Assembly (NCBI GenBank): GCA_016841905.1
Contig: JAENYF010000009.1
Location: 1-64,000, forward strand
Reading direction: 5' to 3'
DNA from: Desulfoscipio geothermicus
Lineage (GTDB): Bacteria > Bacillota > Desulfotomaculia > Desulfotomaculales > Desulfallaceae
Length of the DNA: 64,000 nucleotides
Shown: positions 44,351 to 52,611 of the stretch, piece after piece
Position numbering within the stretch: position 1 is the stretch's first letter
Layout: every line of letters starts with the position of its first letter
Position numbers and translations under genes: made by a program
Notes under the pieces: model-generated
Databases searched by the model: none
What the model was told of the DNA's origin: nothing
Seen by the model: the letters and a program-made list of their open reading frames with translations, nothing else

Positions 44351-46018
44351 GTGGTGATGCAGCTGTTTTTTCGGAAAATTACAAGCCGGAGTAACGGTAA
44401 AGAATATACCTACTTGAAATTAATAGAAAATTACCGGGAAGGCGATAAAGTAAAACAGCGTGTTATTGCTAACCTGGGTAGTATAGATAAATTGACCCCT
44501 GAGAAGGTCAGCGGTTTGATTGCTGGCCTGTCCAAGATATGCGGTATTACAGGTCGCGCGGAGAATATAAATATTAAAAAAATATTGCACTATGGCGAAG
44601 TGCTTGCCCTTCATAAAATGTGGGACTTGTTAGGCGTGGATAAGCTCCTGGCAGATGTAGCTGGCTCAAACCAGGATGAAAAACTTAGGAATATTCCTGT
44701 GCTGGTTGAATTGATGGTAATTAACCAGCTAGTTAAACCGCAATATAGGCAAGCGATCAGCGATTGGTATAAATGCTTATATATGCCATCAATTCGGGAA
44801 AAAAAATTGATTATGCAGAATTTTTCCTCAGCGTTGGATGTCATAGCTGTTGGTAAGGAGGAACTGGAAAAAAGTTTATTTAAAAAATTAAATTCTTTGA
44901 TGTTTATTAATACTGACCTCGCCTTTTGTTTGTTTGTTTCAGGCATGATTGAACCTGCGTTGTCTGACCAAATCAATACTTCTTTTAATAGAAAAGCTAT
45001 CCTGGGAGAGCCAGAAAGGTATCAAAGAGTGAACTTTGGCTTGCTTGTTAGCCGGGGTGGTATGCCTATAGGACATCATATTTGGGGTGAAACCTCTGAA
45101 GAACAGAAATTTCAAAGTATAATGGATGATCTGAAGAGAAACTTTGATATGGATAAATGTATATTTGTTGGTGAACGCAGCAGGATAAATAATCTCGATG
45201 GGGGAGTTTTAGCTGCCAATAATTATGACTACATTATGGGCAGTAAATATTTGACTCAACGAGACCGCGAGCTGTTCATCCGGGAATGGCATACAAACAT
45301 GCACGGGTTCCAACAAGTGTCAGAAGATATGTGGTTTAAGGAAATAAGGGACGGCAATACTCGTTACCTGTTATGCAGTAATCCGATAGCAGCTAAACGT
45401 ATGAAAGCAGTACTCGGCGAGAGGCTTAGCGACATAGAAGATAAACTGAAATTTGTTCAACGAGCAGTGGATGAAGGACGCAGCCTTAATGGTAAGTTAG
45501 TATTTAATCAAGAATTGCCTGTGTTTAAAGATGATTATTGCCGTAAATATTTTGAATGGCATTACGACGCAACAGAGCTGGAATTTCGTTTTCGTCGCCG
45601 AGATGACTTGCTGGGACAAGACACAGACCTTGCGGGAGCCTTCCTTTTAGAAACAAATAATAACTTCCTGAGGGGGCAGGAGATTCTTAAAGCTTATACG
45701 AGTCTGGCTATTTTGGGTGCTTCATTTAGTAATGTAAATAATTTTGCACCATGGCCCAGTATAGTGCATGCTCAGGATAAAATATCTGCGCATATATTGG
45801 TTTGCATGTTGGCGGCGATGCTGGAAAAAACTATGGAAAGGCTAATGCGCCAGGCTGGGTTGTCCTTCGATGTACGCCAAGCTCTGCTATTGCTTGAAGA
45901 AATAAAAGTTGTAATTTATGAAATAGACGGTCAAGAGTTTAAGGCGCTGACGAGCATATCCAATTCCCAGGATGATATTTTAAATGCTTTAGGCTGTTTA
46001 AAGAACATCGCATTATAA
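44351..46018 (+). CDS. IS1634-like transposase homologue lacking the DDE catalytic residues
   Basis: The 555-codon frame is intact and collinear with IS1634/IS4-type transposases. The N-terminus (GKEYTYLKLIENYREGDKVK, QRVIANLG) is near-canonical, and the late RIxAHxxxCxLA-like segment (DKISAHILVCMLAAMLEK) remains. All three catalytic positions differ. The first Asp region reads FINTDLAF (Asn187 at the Asp position). The second reads VGERSR (Glu275 for Asp). The third reads LAILGASF (Gly456 for Glu). No terminal inverted repeats are seen. An intact frame with a dead active site suggests reuse as a DNA-binding protein, or recent inactivation. Starts GTG 44351, GTG 44354 and ATG 44357 are all possible. 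Confidence 0.75.
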   Translation: MVMQLFFRKITSRSNGKEYTYLKLIENYREGDKVKQRVIANLGSIDKLTPEKVSGLIAGLSKICGITGRAENINIKKILHYGEVLALHKMWDLLGVDKLLADVAGSNQDEKLRNIPVLVELMVINQLVKPQYRQAISDWYKCLYMPSIREKKLIMQNFSSALDVIAVGKEELEKSLFKKLNSLMFINTDLAFCLFVSGMIEPALSDQINTSFNRKAILGEPERYQRVNFGLLVSRGGMPIGHHIWGETSEEQKFQSIMDDLKRNFDMDKCIFVGERSRINNLDGGVLAANNYDYIMGSKYLTQRDRELFIREWHTNMHGFQQVSEDMWFKEIRDGNTRYLLCSNPIAAKRMKAVLGERLSDIEDKLKFVQRAVDEGRSLNGKLVFNQELPVFKDDYCRKYFEWHYDATELEFRFRRRDDLLGQDTDLAGAFLLETNNNFLRGQEILKAYTSLAILGASFSNVNNFAPWPSIVHAQDKISAHILVCMLAAMLEKTMERLMRQAGLSFDVRQALLLLEEIKVVIYEIDGQEFKALTSISNSQDDILNALGCLKNIAL

Positions 46019-46040
46019 TATAAATATATAAATACAGATA

Positions 46041-46070
46041 AAGAACTATCGGTTTATACCGGTAGTTCTT
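46041..46070. terminator. Hairpin shared by the transposase-like and acyl-CoA synthetase genes
   Basis: A 12-bp stem (46041-46052 with 46059-46070, one G-U) contains the stop codon of the minus-strand acyl-CoA synthetase in its loop. A/T flanks on both sides allow termination of both converging transcripts. Confidence 0.65.
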
Positions 46071-47589
46071 GTTTGGCCAGCCAGTTCTTCATTTCTTTGC
46101 GCATTAATTTGCCGGATGATGTTTTAGGCAAATTGTCTACAAAGCGGATGTAGCGAGGAATTTTATCTTGACCTAATTTGTCACGGCAAAAGGTTTTTAA
46201 ATCTGCTACACTTAGTGCATAATTTTTCCTGGGCATGATATAGGCAAGTATTTCTTCACCCTTATCTGCATCCGGCACACCCATTACGGTAGCTTCGAAC
46301 ACACCTGGGTGGTCATAAAGAGCTTCTTCGACTTCATGGGGATTGATATGTACTCCTCCACGTATGATCAGGTCTTTTTTACGGTTTACAACGTACAGGT
46401 AGCCATCCCGATCAGCATAGGCCAAGTCTCCGGTATGGAACCAACCATTGCGGAGTGCCCAGCGGGTTTCTTCTTCCCGGTTAAAATACCCTTTCATTAC
46501 ATTGGGACCACTTACCACAATTTCACCAACCTGTCCTTGCGGAACTTCCCGATCTTCATAATCGAATATTTTTACTGCCACATCTGGTAAGGGTTGGCCT
46601 ATTGAACCAATTTTACCAGACTGCTCAATAAAGTTGAGCGTAACGATGGGGGATGTCTCGGTAAGACCATACCCATCAGTTAGGTGGATATTTAATCTTG
46701 ATAATAGTGATTCATAAAGACCCGGCGGCATGCTAGCGGAGCCACAGAGCGCAAGGCGTAGTGAGCTGAAATTAAATTTTTCCAAAGCCGGGTACTTTAA
46801 TAACAAGCTGTACATAGTAGGCGGGCCAAACAAAAAGGTGATTTTTTCCTGATCGATATTTCTTAATAGCTCTTCCGCACCTTGCCAGCCTTCTTGTATT
46901 ACAAGAGTACCGCCTGAAAGGATAGTGCCGTTCATAACACAAGTTTGTGAGCCCGCATAGTAAGCTGGTGCGGTTAGAAGAGCGCGATCTGCAGGACTTA
47001 AGGAGCAGAGCTGGGAGAAGCTCAGTGCATTGCTGTACAGATTGTAGTTGGTTAGCATAACACCCCTGGGTTTGCCAGTTAGCCCGGAAATATACATAAT
47101 TTCAGCAACATCTTCCGAGTTATGCTCAGTTACCGGGAATGTATCAGTGCTTTTAACGCAAATTTGCTCGTACGTCTTAATGCTTTCTTGGGCGGGTTTA
47201 CTGCTATTTGTAATAATACCGGCAGGAATAGTGAAAGATTGGCTAATTTTGTATAATACTTCTTGCTTTTCCGGGCAGGTTATGATTGCCGTAGGTAAGC
47301 AATCTTTAATAATTAAGCTCATTTCATTGAGCGTATACTGTGGGCTGACCGGCACTACAATGCCGTTCATGCGCATAATAGCATAACAGGAAATAATAAA
47401 TTCCGGGCAATTGCGCATAACCAGCATTACCCGGTCACCTGTTTTTATGCCCAACTGCCTCATGCCACCGGCCAATTGGTTTATTAAGATGTCCAATTGA
47501 GCGTAAGTTAGTCTTTGGTTTTTAAAAACAATCGCCTCCTGACCTGGGGAAAGGTGGGCAATTTCGGTTAACCTTGCAGACAGATTCAT
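46054..47589 (-). CDS. Acyl-CoA synthetase (AMP-binding family)
   Basis: This 511-residue adenylate-forming enzyme activates a fatty or aromatic acid to its CoA thioester. Motifs seen are the P-loop-like MYISGLTGKPRGVML (residue about 170), YGLTETSP, GWFHTGDLAYADRDGYLYVVNRK, and the C-terminal PKTSSGKLMRKEM with the catalytic lysine. The P-loop has Leu where SGTTGxPKG has the first Thr, a noticeable departure in a conserved position. The substrate is not predictable. The gene is alone between a shared terminator and a Fur-box-like site. Confidence 0.9.
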   Translation of the reverse strand: MNLSARLTEIAHLSPGQEAIVFKNQRLTYAQLDILINQLAGGMRQLGIKTGDRVMLVMRNCPEFIISCYAIMRMNGIVVPVSPQYTLNEMSLIIKDCLPTAIITCPEKQEVLYKISQSFTIPAGIITNSSKPAQESIKTYEQICVKSTDTFPVTEHNSEDVAEIMYISGLTGKPRGVMLTNYNLYSNALSFSQLCSLSPADRALLTAPAYYAGSQTCVMNGTILSGGTLVIQEGWQGAEELLRNIDQEKITFLFGPPTMYSLLLKYPALEKFNFSSLRLALCGSASMPPGLYESLLSRLNIHLTDGYGLTETSPIVTLNFIEQSGKIGSIGQPLPDVAVKIFDYEDREVPQGQVGEIVVSGPNVMKGYFNREEETRWALRNGWFHTGDLAYADRDGYLYVVNRKKDLIIRGGVHINPHEVEEALYDHPGVFEATVMGVPDADKGEEILAYIMPRKNYALSVADLKTFCRDKLGQDKIPRYIRFVDNLPKTSSGKLMRKEMKNWLAKQELPV

Positions 47590-47761
47590 AGGGATACCCT
47601 CCTTGCAGTGCGGAAGATAATATTTATCGGCTAAGTTGTAATATGAAAAATTATAATTTATATTAATTTTTCACGATATACAGAGTAAATATTTAATAAT
47701 ATTTTCTCTATAATAGTGCGGAAATCCTTTTTTATTTATTACTGTCGCTACTCATTTGTGG

Positions 47762-47776
47762 TGATAATTGTTATCA
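47762..47776. promoter_or_regulatory. Fur-box-like palindrome
   Basis: TGATAATTGTTATCA matches the 7-1-7 Fur operator TGATAATnATTATCA except for one base. It lies between the divergent acyl-CoA synthetase and radical SAM genes, about 75 bases upstream of the latter's promoter. A Fur-family regulator is encoded 4.3 kb downstream. Confidence 0.6.
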
Positions 47777-47849
47777 ATAGTACTACTGAACTAGTTAAAC
47801 GATTTAATTCGCTAGTTTGGATTCTTGTGATACCTTACTGGTGCTAAGC

Positions 47850-47878
47850 TTGCAGTGAGTTTTGCAGTACGGTATACT
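47850..47878 (+). promoter_or_regulatory. Promoter of the radical SAM gene
   Basis: TTGCAG (47850-47855), a 17-base spacer and TATACT (47873-47878) precede the ATG at 47931 by about 50 bases. Confidence 0.6.
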
Positions 47879-47930
47879 TTTTTTAATAGTACTGTTGCGG
47901 TAATTTAAATACGGTTTGGGGGAGGAAAAT

Positions 47931-49058
47931 ATGCAAATTGAGCAAGGTCCGATCAGGCCACCCAGCGAGGCATCCAGTCTGCTAATCCGGGTCACCAGAA
48001 ACTGTCCGTGGAATAAATGTACCTTTTGCAAAACTTACAAGCGCAAACAATTTAGCCGTCGCCCAATTGAAGATATACTGCGCGACATTGATACGGTAGC
48101 CCAGGTTGCAGAGCAGGTCAGGCAAATTTCCTGGAATAAGGGATTGGGCGGTCGGATAAACAGTACAGTGGTAAGCGAGGCGGGGTCGAGCTATGGTTAT
48201 TTACATTACCATATTGCTCAATGGCTTTATTATGGTGGTAAAAATGTCTTTTTACAGGATGCTAATTCACTAGTATTAAAAACAAGTGATTTAGTGCAGA
48301 TTATCAAATATTTGCGTACCGCCTTGCCCTCGGTAGAACGGATAACCATGTATGCCAGGGCTAATACGGTAGCCAGAAAAAGTGTGGATGAACTGCGGGA
48401 ACTTCGGGAAGCCGGTCTGGCCAGAATACACATGGGCATGGAATCGGGAGCAGATGTAGTACTAAAAATGGTGCAAAAGGGTATTACAGCCCAGCATTTA
48501 ATTGAAGCTGCTCAGAAAATCAAAGCTGCCGGTATATCGCTTTGCTGGTATATTATGCCCGGTCTGGGCGGCAGGGAGCATTCCCGGGAACATGCTCTGG
48601 AAACTGCAGCTGTAATCAACAAGGGGAACCCAGATTATTTGCGGTTTAGAACGCTGTCGGTGCTTAAAAATACTCCTCTGCATGATATGCTAACCAGTGG
48701 TGCTTTTACTCCTTTAGATGAGGATGAGATAGTTCAGGAACAACGTTTATTGCTTGAGTCGCTCGAAGGGGTAACAACAACAGTAGTGAGCGATCATATT
48801 CTAAATTTACTGCAGGAATTAGAGGGGACCCTGCCAGGTGATCGTGACAAAATGCTAGGTACTATTGACCGCTACCTGGGCATGAAGCCGGAGGAAAAAG
48901 CTAATTACCAGCTAGGCAGGCGAGCCGGGATATATGCAAAAATGGATGATATGAAAAATCCCAATAGGTTTTCATATGTAGAAAAGATACGGAGAAATAT
49001 AAAAAGTCCTGATGAACTAAAGCTTGAGTTGGCCAAAATGCGCAACCAATATATGTAG
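47931..49058 (+). CDS. Radical SAM protein with CX4CX2C cluster motif
   Basis: This 375-residue protein begins with RVTRNCPWNKCTFCKTYKRK, giving cluster cysteines C25, C30 and C33, a CX4CX2C spacing instead of the classic CX3CX2C. The CPWNKCTFC form is shared by a set of uncharacterised radical SAM proteins of anaerobes. Later segments fit the barrel: ERITMYARANT, GLARIHMGMESGAD, and ISLCWYIMPGLGG. The reaction is unknown. I chose ATG 47931 behind GGGGGAGG; the frame is open from 47916. The gene has its own promoter and a possible Fur site upstream. Confidence 0.85.
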   Translation: MQIEQGPIRPPSEASSLLIRVTRNCPWNKCTFCKTYKRKQFSRRPIEDILRDIDTVAQVAEQVRQISWNKGLGGRINSTVVSEAGSSYGYLHYHIAQWLYYGGKNVFLQDANSLVLKTSDLVQIIKYLRTALPSVERITMYARANTVARKSVDELRELREAGLARIHMGMESGADVVLKMVQKGITAQHLIEAAQKIKAAGISLCWYIMPGLGGREHSREHALETAAVINKGNPDYLRFRTLSVLKNTPLHDMLTSGAFTPLDEDEIVQEQRLLLESLEGVTTTVVSDHILNLLQELEGTLPGDRDKMLGTIDRYLGMKPEEKANYQLGRRAGIYAKMDDMKNPNRFSYVEKIRRNIKSPDELKLELAKMRNQYM

Positions 49059-49116
49059 TACTGTGTATTGGGGATAAAATATTGGTGTAAATTTATATGG
49101 GCAAAGGGAGATGACT

Positions 49117-49266
49117 TTGGCAAACGAAAAGGGACAGGAAAGGAATAACGGGCCGAAAAAAATTGTCATCGGCAGGCTGGCTGTCGATCCCGTATTTTTA
49201 CTAATTTTCATGTTTTTTACAACCTGCTCGTTACTTATGCTATGCATATTTTTTCTGGCTGGCTGA
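49117..49266 (+). CDS. Small single-span membrane protein (49 residues)
   Basis: A short frame with AGGGAG six bases before TTG 49117 encodes a charged N-terminus (ANEKGQERNNGPKKIVIGRL) and one strongly hydrophobic segment (VFLLIFMFFTTCSLLMLCIFF). ATG 49111 in the same frame is possible, but it abuts the ribosome site. A terminator follows 12 bases after the stop. No family is recognised; it resembles other small membrane proteins missed by length cut-offs. Confidence 0.55.
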   Translation: MANEKGQERNNGPKKIVIGRLAVDPVFLLIFMFFTTCSLLMLCIFFLAG

Positions 49267-49278
49267 GTTAACTGTGTT

Positions 49279-49322
49279 AAACCGTTTGGCTATACTATTG
49301 TAGCAATAAAACGGTTTTTTTT
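49279..49322 (+). terminator. Terminator after the small membrane protein gene
   Basis: A 9-bp stem (49279-49287 with 49309-49317) with a 21-base loop ends in an eight-T run. Confidence 0.75.
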
Positions 49323-49371
49323 CTGAAAAAAATAATTTTCGGAGCTTGCTTTGGGCAAAGGTAAGGTGTTT

Positions 49372-50193
49372 ATGCACATTGAAATGAAATATGGGCGTAG
49401 TCATTTATGCTTGGAGCTGCGCGATGAGCATGTGCGGGCGGTGGTTAAATCAAGCTTTCCCCTGGTTAGCGATCCTGAGTTCTTAATCGAATCGGCTTTA
49501 CATAATCCGATTGCTTCTCCGGGACTTGCAGAGATAATCAAAAACAAACGCCCGGATTCGGTGGTAATCGTGGTTAACGATCATACCCGCCCAACTCCAT
49601 ACAATTATATTTTGCCGCCTTTACTAAAAAGTTTAACGGAAGCCGGGGTTGAGCAAAACGCGATTACATTTCTGGTAGCCACCGGAGCGCACCGGGGTAA
49701 TACCGAGCATGAACATATAGAATCGCTGGGCGCCTCTGTGCAGAGCTATAGAATTGTTAATCATGATTGCCGGGGAAAATTAGCTTTGATGGGTGTATTA
49801 AGCAATGGATGCAGACTGGAGATAAATCTGCTGGTGGCCGAGGCAGATCTGGTTATTTTAACCGGGCAAATTGCTCCTCACGAACTGGCCGGTTTTTCAG
49901 GAGGACGTAAGTCTATTCTGCCGGGGGTAGCGGGAATCGAAGCTGTGACCGGCAATCATGCTCTATTTACTGCCGAGGGAATTGGTGCCGGCAAGCTCGA
50001 TGGTAACCCGGTACACCGTATTATGATGGAGGCATTAAATATCGTACAGCCGGATTTTTTGATCAATGTCGTGGCGGATAGCGATCAAAGACCTGTTTAT
50101 GCAGTAGCAGGGGATCCGGAAAAGGCCTGGATGACTGGAGTTGATTTATGCCGTAAGGCAGTCCGAGTAAGTGGTGAAAAGCAGGCTATTTAG
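49372..50193 (+). CDS. LarA-like (DUF2088) protein, C-terminally truncated
   Basis: LarA is the nickel-pincer lactate racemase; relatives act on other 2-hydroxy acids. This frame has the N-terminal domain features: VVNDHTRPTP, ATGAHRGNTEHEH, IVNHDCRGKL, and APHELAGFSGGRKSILPGVAG with the pincer-binding lysine, then GNPVHRIMMEA. It stops after 273 residues, whereas full LarA proteins are about 420. The C-terminal domain is absent, and the following bases show no continuation in any frame. It is probably non-functional as a racemase. ATG 49372, with AAGGTG upstream, is preferred to TTG 49351. Confidence 0.8.
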   Translation: MHIEMKYGRSHLCLELRDEHVRAVVKSSFPLVSDPEFLIESALHNPIASPGLAEIIKNKRPDSVVIVVNDHTRPTPYNYILPPLLKSLTEAGVEQNAITFLVATGAHRGNTEHEHIESLGASVQSYRIVNHDCRGKLALMGVLSNGCRLEINLLVAEADLVILTGQIAPHELAGFSGGRKSILPGVAGIEAVTGNHALFTAEGIGAGKLDGNPVHRIMMEALNIVQPDFLINVVADSDQRPVYAVAGDPEKAWMTGVDLCRKAVRVSGEKQAI

Positions 50194-50525
50194 CTGCTCT
50201 TTGTTTAAACTAGCCACTTCCATTCCAGCGGTATCAATATTAGCCATTGCTCTGATGCCCTTTGGTCAGATATTTATTCTTATTTTTACCGGCTTGTAAT
50301 ATTTCTAATCGGCTCTAGTAATGATAGACAGTTATATTCTAATAAATAAAATTTAACGGATTTTGTAGCCGCTGGGCAATTTGCAGCATCAATTTTAGTC
50401 ATGATCTTATTATATTGTTTTTACCCGCTGGTGGCAGACTATTGGTTGAGCAGACAACTTATGTTAAAATTACAATTATGCTGTGGCTGTTACGTACTGT
50501 AATGTAAAGGAAAGAAGAAAATTTG
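50194..50525. other. Intergenic region after the truncated LarA
   Basis: These 332 bases hold no gene I can support. The missing LarA C-terminal domain is not here in any frame. An AAAGGA ribosome site precedes the carboxypeptidase gene. A promoter near 50446 (TTGAGC) is possible but weak. Confidence 0.5.
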
Positions 50526-51806
50526 ATGAAGAAAGTTGTTGCTTGGCTGGTTATTTTATTGTTTACACTTGGTTTGGCAGTACCCGGGATGGCCGCTCCC
50601 GCCGCTACGCCGCAGCCACTGGCAAAGGCGGCGCTTTTAATGGATACTGAAACGGGGCAGATATTATACGAAAAAAATATCGCTCGGAAGATGTACCCTG
50701 CTAGTACTACTAAGGTCATAACAACTTTATTAGCTCTGGAAAACTCTTCTCCAGAAGAGCTGGTTATGGTGAGCCGGCGAGCGGCGGAAATAGGCGGCTC
50801 TCGCGTTGGTTTGCAGCCCGGTGAACAAGTGCCGATGCAACACCTGCTATACATCCTTATGCTTAGCTCAGCCAATGATGCAGCTATAGCCATTGCCGAG
50901 CATGTGGGAGGTTCGGTGGAGCATTTTGCTGAGATGATGAATAATTGTGCTAGGGAACTGGGGGCTAAAAAAACCCACTTTGTTAACCCGCATGGTATGC
51001 CGAACAAAAATCATTATACTACCGCCCTGGACCTGGCTTTAATCAGCCGGCAGGCGATGCAAAATATCACTTTTCGCCGGATAGTACGGACGCTCAATTA
51101 TAAAACGGAGCGTAAAAAAAATATGTCCGGAGAATTACTGTCGGAAGTGGAAAGATTAGAGAGTATTTACGGGCCGGTGCAGGAGGATTTCTATAATCAT
51201 AATAAACTGCTGGGCAATGGCCGCTACGCGTACAGCGGTGCTAATGGCATAAAAACCGGCTATACCGTAGATGCAGGGCAGTGTATAGTGGCATCGGCTA
51301 AACGGGGAGACCGGGAATTAATTGCCGTAGTGCTGAATACTCAGGGTAACAACCTGTGGACTGACACCGCAATGCTGCTGGATTATGGATTTGAAAACTT
51401 CACGCCTGTGCAACTAGTTAAACCACGGGAAATGATTACTGACGCCGAGGTTCGGCACGGGACAAAGAATGCTATTGTAGAAACCGCCGGTTTTTTTTAT
51501 TACAACTTCCCGGTAGGGGAAAAACAGCAGGTCAACCGCGTTGTTGAGCTGGATGACCATATTAGTGCCCCTTTAAAGGAAGGAGATAAATTGGGTGAGC
51601 TCGTGCTGACAGGCGGTGCTAAAGAACTTGGCCGGGTGCCCCTGCAGGCCGCATACCCAGTGGACCGCAATATCAACAGCTACTGGTGGTTCTGGGGCGG
51701 AATGGGGCTGGCAGCTTTGCTGCTGCTGCAATTTATGAAATTTGTCATTAAAGCATGGCTTATGCGTAGACGTCGCTCCCGGAGGAGAAGAATAAGAAGC
51801 CGGTAA
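50526..51806 (+). CDS. dacF: D-alanyl-D-alanine carboxypeptidase (DacF/DacA family, PBP5-like)
   Basis: This penicillin-binding peptidase trims the terminal D-Ala from peptidoglycan stem peptides. A signal peptide (about 1-26) ends in MAAPAA. The active-site triad motifs are SxxK (S60-TTK63), SxN (SSAND near 118), and KTG (K243). A C-terminal PBP5-associated beta domain is followed by a membrane segment (WWFWGGMGLAALLLLQFMKF) and a very basic tail. The 426-residue length is normal. Relatives act in spore cortex or vegetative wall. ATG 50526 is chosen over TTG 50523. Confidence 0.92.
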   Translation: MKKVVAWLVILLFTLGLAVPGMAAPAATPQPLAKAALLMDTETGQILYEKNIARKMYPASTTKVITTLLALENSSPEELVMVSRRAAEIGGSRVGLQPGEQVPMQHLLYILMLSSANDAAIAIAEHVGGSVEHFAEMMNNCARELGAKKTHFVNPHGMPNKNHYTTALDLALISRQAMQNITFRRIVRTLNYKTERKKNMSGELLSEVERLESIYGPVQEDFYNHNKLLGNGRYAYSGANGIKTGYTVDAGQCIVASAKRGDRELIAVVLNTQGNNLWTDTAMLLDYGFENFTPVQLVKPREMITDAEVRHGTKNAIVETAGFFYYNFPVGEKQQVNRVVELDDHISAPLKEGDKLGELVLTGGAKELGRVPLQAAYPVDRNINSYWWFWGGMGLAALLLLQFMKFVIKAWLMRRRRSRRRRIRSR

Positions 51807-51880
51807 TACTAGTATTATTTATTGACATGTGTTCATATTGGCAGAGTTATATTTAGTCTAAAGAAAACTAAAAATTATTA

Positions 51881-51908
51881 TTGACATATGCCATTAAGAA
51901 TATATAAT
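51881..51908 (+). promoter_or_regulatory. Promoter upstream of the Fur-family gene
   Basis: TTGACA (51881-51886), a 16-base spacer and TATAAT (51903-51908) form a near-perfect sigma-A promoter about 165 bases before the gene. The long leader has no obvious structure that I can name. Confidence 0.75.
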
Positions 51909-51929
51909 AACCATAATGGACATATGCCA
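51883..51929 (+). repeat. Direct repeat GACATATGCCA flanking the promoter
   Basis: GACATATGCCA occurs at 51883-51893, overlapping the -35, and at 51919-51929, just after the expected transcription start. The spacing is 36 bases. A related GACATGTG lies at 51824-51831. This arrangement fits an operator for a regulator, perhaps the Fur-family protein itself. Confidence 0.55.
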
Positions 51930-52073
51930 ATAACAACAGAGAAGTAAGTCGCTTGCCAAAAGGAGATGGAACTGGGCCGATGGGGTTTGGAGTCATGCAA
52001 GAACATAAAACTGCGCTGCAAAGTTAATTAATATACTGAACGCAGAAGATATTTTTGTTTTGGTGGTGGTTAA

Positions 52074-52526
52074 ATGAGTAGGTTAATCGACGAAGTTGAG
52101 GATATCTTACGCTCTCGCGAATATAAAATGACTCCCCAGCGGGAACATGTGCTCTGCGTGCTTTTCGATAATAAAGACAAGCATCTTAGTGCAGAGGATG
52201 TGTATAACCTGGTAAAACAAAGAGATCCTGATGTTGGACTAGCTACGGTCTACAGGACGCTGGAGTTATTTTCTAACTTTGATATTATCCAAAGCATGGA
52301 TTTTGGCGATGGCCGCAAACGATATGAACTTACTCTCGAAAACAATGATGGTCATAGACATCACCACCTGATTTGTATTAAGTGTGGGAAAATTATTGAA
52401 ATGAACGAGGACTTATTAGAGGATTTAGAACAGCGGGTTACTAATTATTATGATTTTACCATCAGCAACCACGAGCTGAAAATTTATGGCAGGTGCCGGG
52501 ATTGTATGAGCAAAAACGAAAAGTAA
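52074..52526 (+). CDS. fur: Fur-family metal-responsive regulator
   Basis: This 150-residue DNA-binding repressor has the winged-helix part (KMTPQREHVLCVLFDN, LSAEDVYNLVKQRDPDVGLATVYRTLELF) and the metal/dimer part with HRHHHLICIKCGKIIE and a closing GRCRDC, giving the two CxxC pairs of the structural zinc site. Whether it senses iron, zinc or peroxide (Fur, Zur or PerR) is not certain. The Fur-box-like site at 47762 favours Fur. It is monocistronic behind a strong promoter with direct repeats. Confidence 0.9.
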   Translation: MSRLIDEVEDILRSREYKMTPQREHVLCVLFDNKDKHLSAEDVYNLVKQRDPDVGLATVYRTLELFSNFDIIQSMDFGDGRKRYELTLENNDGHRHHHLICIKCGKIIEMNEDLLEDLEQRVTNYYDFTISNHELKIYGRCRDCMSKNEK

Positions 52527-52611
52527 CCGGCCCACTGTTATCAAAGTACACACCATACCTACCGTCTATTCATACAATGGTTGTAAATTGAAATGAGGCG
52601 GTGGTTTTTTT

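Noticed and set aside
44041-46040. Terminal inverted repeats of an insertion sequence
   Set aside because: No matching inverted ends or target duplications were found on either side of the transposase-like gene.
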